Source: JACGMN01 sp964522635
Lineage (GTDB): Archaea > Halobacteriota > Syntropharchaeia > Alkanophagales > Methanospirareceae
Reading direction: 5' to 3'
DNA: 62,585 bases
Assembly: GCA_964522635.1 (NCBI GenBank)
Contig: CAZFWT010000001.1
Coordinates: 1 to 62,585, forward strand
How positions within the stretch are numbered: position 1 is the stretch's first letter; each line of letters starts with the position of its first letter. Made by a program: the position numbers and the translations under genes. The notes under the pieces are model-generated. The model was not told the DNA's origin and did not search any database. It worked only from the letters and a program-made list of their open reading frames with translations. Below, in pieces: positions 8,710 through 16,757 of this stretch.

Positions 8710-10251
8710 TCATCGAACCCCAATCATCGCCTCGTTCACATCCAGCCCTTTCCACGTTACTTTGTATCCGAGATACGCCAGCACCTCGTCCGCATTCGTC
8801 AATCCCGTTTTTTCGATGATCGCACGCGCCTCCGCGTACTTCTCTAAACCCAGCAGTTTCTCCTTGAGCTGCTCAAGCAGCTCCTTTCGGACTACCGTAT
8901 CCTTGAAGACCACGTACGCGGGATCCTTCACGCACTCCCTGACGGCTTCCTGACTCATTCCGCAGCCCCGTGCGAGCTCAGCGAGCGGGATAATATCGCC
9001 TTCCAGCTCTATTTGTGTCTCCTTCAACCGGGCAACTTGCTCCGTCACTGCCTCTTTTTCCAGTGATGATAAGTACCGGATGACCTCGCCCACGGGCACC
9101 TTCTTCGTGTACAGTATCAGCGGTTGATCGACACCGAACCCAAACGGTTCGGCGTTGAAACACGCCAGGTTCTTGTTAATCGCAACGAGCATCGTAAACG
9201 GCAACGATCCTATTTTCGCTAATTTCCGCTTGAGATACGATTCGGTCCAGAACCCGACGATCTCAAAGTACGTTTCAAGGTTTAATTCTTTATGCCGGAA
9301 CTTGAAATCCGGGATGAATACGCCGCGCTTGGTGAAGAGCACGTCCGGCTCCCTGATCAATTCCCAGTTCTTCGCGATGGGTAACGAGACGAACTCGTTA
9401 TAGAATTTCTGCTCGATGCTGCTGTCAAAGGTGGTTTCCAGGTCATCAGCCATCTGCTCGTCGCTCATTAGTAGCGGTCTATCGCGGCTATCCATGATAA
9501 AATGGTAGATCCGCGGCGTGTTATCCCGCCGCACAACGATCTCGGCGTCCAGTATCCAGTACTCGCTTCTGACGATGGCTGGTAATAGTTTCGCAAGCGC
9601 GGTGCCGTACCGCTCGCTCAGCTTCAGCAACGAAGAAGCACCCTCGATCCGTATCCTGTTCCCGTCCTCGGGCAGGTACATCAGTCCGAAATACTTAATC
9701 GCCCTGAAGAGCTCGGGCGCGTTTCCCGTAACCGTAAGCGTCATGCCCGTGGCCTTAAACAGTAACGTCTGCGCCAGCGAGAGGTTGTATCGTCTCAGTA
9801 ACGCGTCAGCCGTGAGCGGCTCGAACTGCTCCAGAATGATCTCTGAGTCGCGATCCGCCCACAACGACTGCTCCAGCTCGTCTGCGGTGACCTTCAGGCT
9901 TTCTGCGACCTTAGCCATGACGTCAGCGCGTTCGCTTTGGCTGGTTACTGTAACGTGGCTGGCAGCCTCAAACACGGCGCGGCGTGCTAAAACAGGCTCG
10001 ATTGCGAAATGAGACGCAAAGGTACATCTCCGTTCCAGCAACGTCCTGAGTCCGCGCACCCTTTTGAAGTGCAGCCCCTGCTCGAGCTCCTCGAGCAGCT
10101 CCTCAAGTTCGCTCTTCTTCGTGCCCGTGAAACTGCGGTAGACCTCGATCAGCTCCTGTGCCAGCTCTAAGTGCTCGACGTTCAATTCGATGAAATCAGG
10201 ATAGATCCGGTCCTTTCGCGTGCGCGTGATGAGGAGTTCACTCGGGAGCAT
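8710..10251 (-). CDS. bax1: Bax1/DUF790 nuclease, partner of XPB
   Basis: Archaeal nuclease with a restriction-endonuclease-like fold (COG3372), known to bind XPB helicase in archaea and cut next to DNA bubbles. The start at 10251 is chosen because the family begins MLPSELL; a TTG frame reaching 10323 overlaps the upstream hicB stop and looks spurious. That leaves 513 aa. The nuclease core is around FLPxxxPDVLFTKRGVFIPDFKF and ETYFEIVGFWTESYLKRKLAKI (residues about 305-350), giving the D...E.x.K pattern expected for this fold. It lies downstream of hicB-like and xpb genes on the same strand, so a repair operon is likely. Confidence 0.88.
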   Translation of the reverse strand: MLPSELLITRTRKDRIYPDFIELNVEHLELAQELIEVYRSFTGTKKSELEELLEELEQGLHFKRVRGLRTLLERRCTFASHFAIEPVLARRAVFEAASHVTVTSQSERADVMAKVAESLKVTADELEQSLWADRDSEIILEQFEPLTADALLRRYNLSLAQTLLFKATGMTLTVTGNAPELFRAIKYFGLMYLPEDGNRIRIEGASSLLKLSERYGTALAKLLPAIVRSEYWILDAEIVVRRDNTPRIYHFIMDSRDRPLLMSDEQMADDLETTFDSSIEQKFYNEFVSLPIAKNWELIREPDVLFTKRGVFIPDFKFRHKELNLETYFEIVGFWTESYLKRKLAKIGSLPFTMLVAINKNLACFNAEPFGFGVDQPLILYTKKVPVGEVIRYLSSLEKEAVTEQVARLKETQIELEGDIIPLAELARGCGMSQEAVRECVKDPAYVVFKDTVVRKELLEQLKEKLLGLEKYAEARAIIEKTGLTNADEVLAYLGYKVTWKGLDVNEAMIGVR

Positions 10252-10319
10252 GTTTCGTACTAACAGATAAGAGCGTTTTCGTCGGTAAAAAATCGCGGGA
10301 TTTGATTTATCACACGACT

Positions 10320-10580
10320 TCAACAGAATTCTTCACGTGGTTTTTCCGTCTGTCTTATTATAACGGGAACAGAAGTCATAGTGATCGAAGTTGACGTTAT
10401 GGTCTCCGAATCAGGTTTTAGCGTGTCGGGATCTTCCATGTACTCTTCGATCAGATCTGCTATGTTCTCTTTGACCTCTTCCTCGGTCCTTCCCTGTGTG
10501 CCTATGTCAAGGAGCGGGCACGACGCAACAAACCATTCACCTTCTTTACTGATGAGAACAGAAAACGAAATTATGTCCAT
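10320..10580 (-). CDS. HicB-like protein between xpb and bax1
   Basis: 86 aa. The N-terminal half (SFSVLISKEGEWFVASCPLLDIGTQG, EEEVKENIADLIEEYMED) is a HicB-type antitoxin domain; the tail is rich in Thr/Ser/Pro and charged. No HicA gene is beside it. It sits between xpb (start 11988, end 10648) and bax1 on the same strand, 67 bases after xpb and 68 bases before the bax1 start, which suggests cotranscription with repair genes. Whether it has a toxin elsewhere cannot be seen here. Confidence 0.78.
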   Translation of the reverse strand: MDIISFSVLISKEGEWFVASCPLLDIGTQGRTEEEVKENIADLIEEYMEDPDTLKPDSETITSTSITMTSVPVIIRQTEKPREEFC

Positions 10581-10647
10581 GTTTTTTCTTTTGTTTTGTT
10601 TTAAGCACCTTTACATTTTGCGCTAATCGTGCTTCGATTAAGATGAT

Positions 10648-11988
10648 TCATTCAGTCTCGCTACTTTTCCGCCTCCTCGAAATCCCAACCTCACTGGTAC
10701 CTTTCGAAACGATCTCGTACAGTACCGCAAGCTTACCTTCTCGTTTCCTGAGGATGCGACCTAACCGCTGCTTGTACTCGCGCTTGCTCCCGCTGCCGCT
10801 CAGAATAACGCCAACCGAGGCTTCCGGCACGTCAATGCCTTCCTCCAGCACTTTCGAGGTGACGATCGCGTTATATTCACCGGTTCGGAACCGGTCGAAG
10901 ATCTCCGCACGCTCCTCTTTCGGCGTGGTGTGCGTGATCGCCGGAATGAGAAACTCCTTCGAGATCGCATAGACGAGCGAGTTATGCTCGGTGAAGATGA
11001 TCGTGCGTTCGCCGAAGTGCGCATCCAGGATCTTCGCCAGTGCCGTTAACTTCGACCGCGAGTTCAACGCGATGCGCCGTGCACGGTTCCGCGCCAGTAA
11101 CGCTTCGCGCGCCTTAGGATCGCGGCCGGTGCGCATAACGAACCGCTGGAAGTCACGCGGTGTGCGCAGCACGACGCGCCTCTGTTTCAGGAACTCGGTG
11201 AATACACTGTAATAGCGTTCGTACTCCACGCGCTCGTTATCCGTCAGGTCGGTCACAATCTTCCGGGTGGTATATTCCGCCAGGTGCGTGCCGGTCAGTT
11301 TCTCAACGCCAATCTCATAGACCTTGCCGCCGACCAGCCGCTCCAGTTCGGTATGCAGGCCGTCCTCGCGCTCGTACGTCGCGGTCAAGCCCAGCCGATA
11401 CGGGGCGACGAACAGCTCCGCGATAGTCGAATACCCGGGCGAGGGCAGATGGTGTACCTCATCAAAAATCAGGAGCAGGAACCTGTTCCCAAGCTCTTCG
11501 GCACGCAGATACGCGGTATCGTAGGTCGCAACAGTAACGGGTTGCAGATCGTGCGCCTCACCGCTGTAGGTGCCCACCGCGATTTTAAGCGCCTTTTCAA
11601 GCTCACGACGCCACTGCCGCACCAGCTCCAGGGTCGGCACGACCACCAGCGTCGGCACGTTCAGCCTGGCGATTGCCGTAATCCCGATGACCGTCTTGCC
11701 CGCGCCGGTTGGTAAGACGAGAACGCCCTGCTTCGTGCGCAGCCAGCGCGTCAATGCGTCCGTCTGGTAATCACGCAGCTTCACAGTATCGAGTAACGCA
11801 GGCATCGGCGGGACGTCCAGAACGTCATCCACGTAGTCGAGCCGGGAGAGCTTCAGATATTCGATAACATCTTTGTAGAAGAGCGGCAAGCACCGGTAAA
11901 CGCCTGAGCGCGCGTCCCAGACGGTGTGCGGCAGTTTGAAATTGCTCGTGATGGCGAGCGTCCCTTTCTCGTAGCGTACGGCGATCAC
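10648..11988 (-). CDS. xpb: XPB/Rad25 family DNA helicase
   Basis: Superfamily 2 ATPase that opens DNA during nucleotide excision repair; archaeal XPB works with Bax1. 446 aa. Walker A LPTGAGKT at 92-99, Walker B DEVH at 176-179, motif III LTAT at 201-204 with the XPB-specific RED motif at 207-209. Motif VI QRLGRILRK is near 413. The N-terminal 60 residues form the damage-recognition-like domain. Two genes downstream is bax1. Confidence 0.93.
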   Translation of the reverse strand: MIAVRYEKGTLAITSNFKLPHTVWDARSGVYRCLPLFYKDVIEYLKLSRLDYVDDVLDVPPMPALLDTVKLRDYQTDALTRWLRTKQGVLVLPTGAGKTVIGITAIARLNVPTLVVVPTLELVRQWRRELEKALKIAVGTYSGEAHDLQPVTVATYDTAYLRAEELGNRFLLLIFDEVHHLPSPGYSTIAELFVAPYRLGLTATYEREDGLHTELERLVGGKVYEIGVEKLTGTHLAEYTTRKIVTDLTDNERVEYERYYSVFTEFLKQRRVVLRTPRDFQRFVMRTGRDPKAREALLARNRARRIALNSRSKLTALAKILDAHFGERTIIFTEHNSLVYAISKEFLIPAITHTTPKEERAEIFDRFRTGEYNAIVTSKVLEEGIDVPEASVGVILSGSGSKREYKQRLGRILRKREGKLAVLYEIVSKGTSEVGISRRRKSSETE

Positions 11989-12101
11989 GGTTTCTCAGAA
12001 TTAATTAGATTAGTATAGTAAGGAGTGAACGATTAAATGATGAGCTCGTACCGGCTTCTTTGTTACACAAAACAGCGGCGGGCACGCATGACCTCATTGA
12101 G

Positions 12102-12109
12102 CTATATAA
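12102..12109 (+). promoter_or_regulatory. TATA box placing transcription start at the ATG
   Basis: The sequence gctatataag at 12101-12110 is a strong archaeal TATA box. Its centre lies about 26 nt upstream of the ATG at 12131, and no ribosome site is seen before that ATG. The message of the downstream ligase gene is therefore probably leaderless. Confidence 0.65.
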
Positions 12110-12130
12110 GCTCCTACAGCTTCTGTTCAT

Positions 12131-13293
12131 ATGGCGATGAGTGGCGAAGGATCGTACTTTAATGAGGCCGTGGAGACGATGGATCGCGGCGATCTCGATG
12201 CGCTTATCGATGAGCGTATTCGCTACACGGTCAGCTATGCGAGCGAGCATTCGCCCTTCTACCGGCAGTGGTTCCGCATGCATAAAATCGATGCAACGAG
12301 CATCCGCTCGCACGAGGACCTGCGCGAACTGCCGATTATCACGGGCCAGACGATCCGTGAGCACCAGCCTCCCGAAACGTCTGAATTTCAGTTCAGGAGC
12401 CTCGACTGGCGTGAGATCTTCACGCTCCACGAGACGAGCGGCACGAGCGGCACCCCCAAGGCCTTCTTCCTCTCCTGGGCCGACTGGCAGCGGTATGCCG
12501 AGAAGTACGCACGAATATTCGTTTCACAGGGATTCAGACCTGGTGATCGCGTGGTTGTCTGCGCCTCCTACGGGATGAACGTGGGCGCGAACACGATGAC
12601 ACTCGCTGCACAGAAGATCGGCATGACCATCATCCCGGAAGGTAAGTGCGCCTTTCCGTTACGTATCATACAGTCGTACAAGCCGACGGGTTTAGTGGGG
12701 AGCGTCTTCAAGCTTTTGCGGCTCGCGCGACGGATGCAAGCCGAGCATATCAGACCACCGGACTCGAGCGTTGAGCGGCTGGTTGTCGGTGGTGAGAGCT
12801 TCGCTGACGAGTCGCGCGCGTATCTCGCGGAGCTCTGGGGTTGTGATGTCTACAATACCTACGGGAGCACCGAAGGCACGATGTGCGGCGAGTGCACTGA
12901 GCTGAAGGGGCTCCACGTGCCCGAAGATATGGTGCATCTGGACGTGTATGATCCACATCTGGCGGACTTCGTGCCCGAAGGCGAGTGCGGTCGTATTGTG
13001 CTTACCACGCTCCTGCCCGTGGGTGAGAAGTGCGGGACGCTCCTGCTCAATTACGATACGGAGGATACGACCGTTGTACTCTCACGAGACCGCTGCACCT
13101 GTGGTCGAACGCATCTGCGGATCATGAACCCGCAGCGCGAGGCTGAGACCTTCTGGGTCGCCGAGACGCCGTTCAACCGCGTGGATGTCGAACGCGGCGT
13201 CTTCCAGCGTGAGAACATGGAGTACCTGACGGGCGAGTACGAGGCGTTCCTGTACGGTGGCGACGATGAGGGCGAGACGACGATGCGCGTGAG
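12131..13293 (+). CDS. Coenzyme F390 synthetase-like / PaaK-family AMP ligase, 3' end lost in gap
   Basis: Adenylate-forming enzyme of the phenylacetate-CoA ligase family. The phosphate-binding loop TSGTSGTPKAFF is near residues 101-112, and YNTYGSTEG is near 237-245. The family includes F390 synthetases, which adenylylate F420 in methanogens, and aryl-CoA ligases; I cannot separate the two by eye. About 388 residues are visible before the 100-N gap at 13294. Since relatives are about 430 aa, only the C-terminus is missing. A second ATG at 12137 is possible. Confidence 0.8.
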
Positions 13294-13393
13294 NNNNNNN
13301 NNNNNNNNNNNNNNNNNNNNNNNNNNNNNNNNNNNNNNNNNNNNNNNNNNNNNNNNNNNNNNNNNNNNNNNNNNNNNNNNNNNNNNNNNNNNN
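13294..13393. other. Scaffold gap (100 N)
   Basis: Exactly 100 N, an arbitrary spacer. It removes the 3' ends of two convergent genes: the F390-synthetase-like ligase on the left and a hypothetical protein on the right. The flanks share no sequence, so the true size is unknown. Confidence 0.98.
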
Positions 13394-13784
13394 CCGCTTC
13401 GTTCTCCCGCACCAGTTGCTTGACCAGCTCGAGCTCTTCACAGGACTCGAAACGAGCTTCCGTTTTCGTTAATACCGCTTCAGCCGTGAGGGAAGGCGCC
13501 ATCCTGATATAATCCAGCACGTAGTGTAAATACCACGCCGTTACGTAAGCGCTCCCCTTACGCTGCGTGAACTGCAGCTGGAGGAACTTCGGGATCTTCA
13601 TGATCGTCTCGAAGTCGTGCGACCAGGCCAGCGGCAGAATCAGCCGCTCACCTTCCCGTTCACAGAACTCCCGGAACTCCGCGCAGGAATCCGGGAAGTC
13701 GCTCAGATAATTCACGAACCGCGTAACGTCCTCAGACAGTCCCAGCCGAGCCGCCCACTTCTCGTGAACGTCCCATGACGGCAT
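13394..13784 (-). CDS. Conserved hypothetical protein, 3' end lost in gap
   Basis: About 130 residues are visible, starting MPSWDVHEKWAARLG. The sequence is soluble and mainly helical, with several His/Asp/Trp residues (HEKW, AWSHDFE, AWYLHYVLDY). I recall similar archaeal proteins of unknown function beginning WDxHEKW, but cannot name a family. Its start is 6 nt downstream of the MetRS-beta stop on the same strand, so the two are likely cotranscribed. Confidence 0.6.
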
Positions 13785-13790
13785 AGCTCT

Positions 13791-14126
13791 TCAGCGCACG
13801 CGACTGCCCGCAGGCACGTCCTTATCCGGATGCATGAGAATCGGCTTACCACCGACTTCCACCGCCAGAATCATGCCGCGACTCTCGACACCCATCAGCT
13901 TCGCCGGCTTCATATTCGCCACCAGGGGCACAAGCTGCCCGATCAAAGCCTCCGGCCTGTACTCGTCCGCAATCCCGGCGACGAGCTGCCTCGTCTCGCT
14001 TCCAAGGTCCACCTCCAGTCGAAGCAGCTTCGTGCTCCCCTTTACCTGCTCCGCTGCAACGATCTTCCCGATCCGCAGATCCAGCTGTGCGAACTCCTTC
14101 ATCTCTATTATCGCTTCTTCCGCCAT
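13791..14126 (-). CDS. metG2: Methionyl-tRNA synthetase beta subunit (EMAPII/Trbp111 tRNA-binding domain)
   Basis: 111 aa forming one OB-fold tRNA-binding domain: FAQLDLRIGKIVAAEQV, STKLLRLEVDLG, LVAGIADEY, LVANMKPAKLMGVESRGMILA. In many bacteria this domain is the C-terminus of MetRS. The MetRS at 53647 in this window ends without it, so this free protein is the likely tRNA-binding partner. Confidence 0.92.
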   Translation of the reverse strand: MAEEAIIEMKEFAQLDLRIGKIVAAEQVKGSTKLLRLEVDLGSETRQLVAGIADEYRPEALIGQLVPLVANMKPAKLMGVESRGMILAVEVGGKPILMHPDKDVPAGSRVR

Positions 14127-14215
14127 GCTCTCGACCTCTTTCTATCGCTAAGAAAGCAGTTGAATCACTAAAGTATTGCGCTTTTTTCCTTTCCCGCAAC
14201 GGTCGCTCGCAACAC

Positions 14216-14805
14216 TCAGGCCCAACACCTTGTTACAAGCAGCTCATGCTCTTCGATCCATGGCGTGCCGTAGCGAAGCAGAAGCGGCGCGATCGCAGCA
14301 GTGACAATGAGGTTACCGATGAGCCAGCCGGTGAAGATGCTCGGGACCTCCGACCACGATGCGAGTCCACCGAGTCCGAGCGTCGAAGCGCCCCAGGCAG
14401 CTCCTGCAAGGTTATTGAGCAGCCACCCGAAGCCGATAAAGACTGAAAAGTCACGCTTTGTCCTCAAGCCAACATCAGCATTGAACGCTTTAAACGCGGC
14501 CAGGGGTATCAGCACCTGCCAGACTCCGCCAGCGACCAGTAGAGATTGATCCCAAAGGGCATGCCACCGAGCCAGCCCGCGCCTACGATGCAGCCGAGAT
14601 ACGCGGCAAGCACTCCCCAGCCGCCGAACCACAATGCGAAGACGATTATGACGGCCACGGAGAAGTATAATCCCGAGCTACCGAGCCCAATGGGACGGGC
14701 GAGAACGCCGAACCGCGCCAGGATCGTATTGATCAGCACGAGCGCCGGGGAGATCGCCAGATAGGTGCGGAGCGCGCGTTTTTTAGCTGCTTTATTTTCT
14801 TGCAT
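14216..14805 (-). pseudogene. MASE1-like membrane protein, frameshifted
   Basis: Two overlapping frames together make a copy of the intact protein at 16034-16633. Frame 1 (14805 to about 14530) gives LVLINTILARFGVL, ALWFGGWGVLAAYLG and NLYWSLA. Frame 2 (about 14530 to 14216) gives VWQVLIPLAAFKAF, LRTKRDF, FGWLLNNLAGA and GNLIVTA. Restoring one G at a GG run (complement of 14526-14530) joins them as WSLAGVWQVL. It has about six membrane segments and lies 49 bases downstream of the Cache lipoprotein in the same direction. The break could be real or a sequencing error. Confidence 0.72.
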
Positions 14806-14854
14806 CACCACTCTAGCTCATCCCAGTCCGTCTTTTTCTGCTGGTTCCCGCGCC

Positions 14855-15876
14855 TCACGCCACGAGTTGTATCGTGTACACGACACCCAGATATTCGTCC
14901 CCGGTATAGAGCGGTGCTATGACGAACCTGCCCGTGTTCCCTTCGATCAGGGGAACCTCGAACGAAGTCACCTCGCGAGCTTCGATCGCTGCCACGAGCT
15001 TCTCACTTGCTGGTGTTCGTCCGGTACGGCAATCATAATTGGTGAGGCTGTTCTCCTCGGGGTAGCCGAACCGGTTAATGCACGACGCATCTGCCCACTG
15101 GATCGCGTAGAGTCCGGGATTGGCCTCGTAAAACTGTTGCAAGATACTGAGCGTCTTGTTTCTGTCCCCGGCGGCCATTGCACGCTGCAGCTCAACGTTC
15201 TGCGTCAGCGCTCTGAGCGCTGCCTCCGTGGAGAGCAGGCCCAGTTCAGACAGACCGCGCTGCACCATCGACGCGTCGCCTATCACCACCTGTGTCACAA
15301 CCACACGCCAGTCCGTACCGTAGAGCCCCACCGTCACCCAGGACGCGCTCTTCTCGACCGGTGCGCTCATGCCACGCCCGAGGAACGTGTAGCTCCCGGA
15401 GCCCGACTCGTTGGCCGCGATCTCCGCACCCAGTGCCAGTAGCTCCGGGAACGGCTGGTACAGGGGATCTGTAAAGAGGTTCCGTCCTATCTCCTCCACG
15501 TCGGGATCATAGAGGATGAGCCCATCCGTCTGCATGACCCAGACATCAATCGGGAAGCCCTGTACCTCCGGCGCAATGAGCGTCGCGAGCAGTGATCCCG
15601 GGCGAATGAGTATACTGGCCGAGCCACTCAGTTCACCATCCGGTGCGAAGATGGGCCATTGGAGAGCAGCGGCATCGAANNNNNNNNNNNNNNNNNNNNN
15701 NNNNNNNNNNNNNNNNNNNNNNNNNNNNNNNNNNNNNNNNNNNNNNNNNNNNNNNNNNNNNNNNNNNNNNNNNNNNNNNGCGTCGTCTCTTCCGGTTGGA
15801 TGCAGCCACCGGCCATTCCTGCGAGTACAAGCAGGCAGAGTCCCAGCGTTACCGGCTTCACGTGCATACCGACCAC
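14855..15876 (-). CDS. Cache-domain lipoprotein (extracellular sensor), internal gap
   Basis: The N-terminus (MHVKPVTLGLCLLVLAGMAG then GC) is a lipoprotein signal with a lipobox cysteine at about residue 22, so the protein is anchored outside the membrane. The 100-N gap at 15680-15779 interrupts it. After the gap, the text FDAAALQWPIFAPDG, LIAPEVQGFPIDVWVMQTDG and LILYDPDVEEIGRNLFTDP is a Cache/PDC-type sensor fold, followed by a second region (NRFGYPEENSL to GVVYTIQLVA) that also resembles Cache. The two parts are not in phase across the N run, as expected for an arbitrary gap length. The downstream neighbour is a MASE1-like membrane protein. Confidence 0.75.
15680..15779. other. Scaffold gap (100 N)
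   Basis: Exactly 100 N inside the Cache-lipoprotein gene. The flanks do not repeat each other, so the real distance is unknown. Confidence 0.98.
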
Positions 15877-16033
15877 CCAGATACTTTTAGCGCCGCTCTA
15901 CTTATTAGCACCTCCACGGCGTGTCTTCGTTGCTCATTGGATTATTTCGGTCTTTACCGCCAATCGTCGTGCCGCGGCATAGAACAAGGAAGGCACCGCA
16001 AGTAATATTAAATCGGACGACGAAGAGTCATCT

Positions 16034-16633
16034 ATGACCGCTGCTGTACGCACGAGCACGTGCGATTCGAAGCGCCTGGTACGAAACCTTGCGCTATTCT
16101 GCGTGCTGACGCTCATCAACGCGCTGCTCGTTCGCTATGGCGAGCTCTTCAAGCCCGACGAGTTCGGCCTGCCCGGGATATATCTCGCGGTTGGTGTCAT
16201 GATAGCATTCGGGCTCTGGTTCGGGCTCTGGGGTGTGCTGGCCGCTTTTGCCGGCTATCTGCTCGGCGCCAGCCTACCCGCAGGCGTGCCTGCCACGGTC
16301 GGTATCGCGCTAGGTCTTGCAGATGTCGTAGAGGTGCTGATACCGGTCCTTGCGTTCCAGCTATTCGCTGCTGATGCGGCGCTTCGTACCAGGCACGATT
16401 TTTATGTCTTTCTTGCCTTCGGCTGGCTCCTCAATAATCTGCTCGGCGCACTCATCGGCTCGGGTGCAGTCCTTCTATTCGGGGTCATCCCGCCTGAACT
16501 TTACGCGGCGAGCTTCCTTGATTGGCTCCTCGGTAACCTGATCGTGACCTTGATCGTCACGACTGCCCTGCTGAGACTGGGAACGCCGCTCGTACGATCA
16601 GCAGGCCTCTTTGTGGAACGGTACTGGTGTTGA
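16034..16633 (+). CDS. MASE1-like integral membrane protein
   Basis: 199 aa with about six membrane segments. Conserved features shared with the broken copy at 14216-14805: LxNxxLxRxGxLxxP, GLWFGLWGVLAAFAGYLLGA, DVVEVLIPVLAFQLF, DAALRTRHDF, FGWLLNNLLGA and LLGNLIVTLI. The pattern resembles MASE1 sensory membrane domains, but there is no fused output domain, so this is a tentative match. An A/T-rich aatattaaat at 16003-16012 is about 26 nt before the ATG, so the message may be leaderless. The SBP/Cache lipoprotein gene follows after 124 bases. Confidence 0.7.
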   Translation: MTAAVRTSTCDSKRLVRNLALFCVLTLINALLVRYGELFKPDEFGLPGIYLAVGVMIAFGLWFGLWGVLAAFAGYLLGASLPAGVPATVGIALGLADVVEVLIPVLAFQLFAADAALRTRHDFYVFLAFGWLLNNLLGALIGSGAVLLFGVIPPELYAASFLDWLLGNLIVTLIVTTALLRLGTPLVRSAGLFVERYWC

Positions 16634-16757
16634 ATATCCACGCTTCTCTTCTTTTTGCGGGGCACTGAATGCGGTCGAAGCAACACACGATCAAGCCGAA
16701 CATATTTATGCTTCCCTGGACATTTTAACCCTTCAGAAGAGGCGGGTGGAGTGATCG

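Noticed and set aside
10252..10323. N-terminal extension of Bax1
   Set aside because: It begins with TTG at the hicB stop and adds a basic lead not found in the family.
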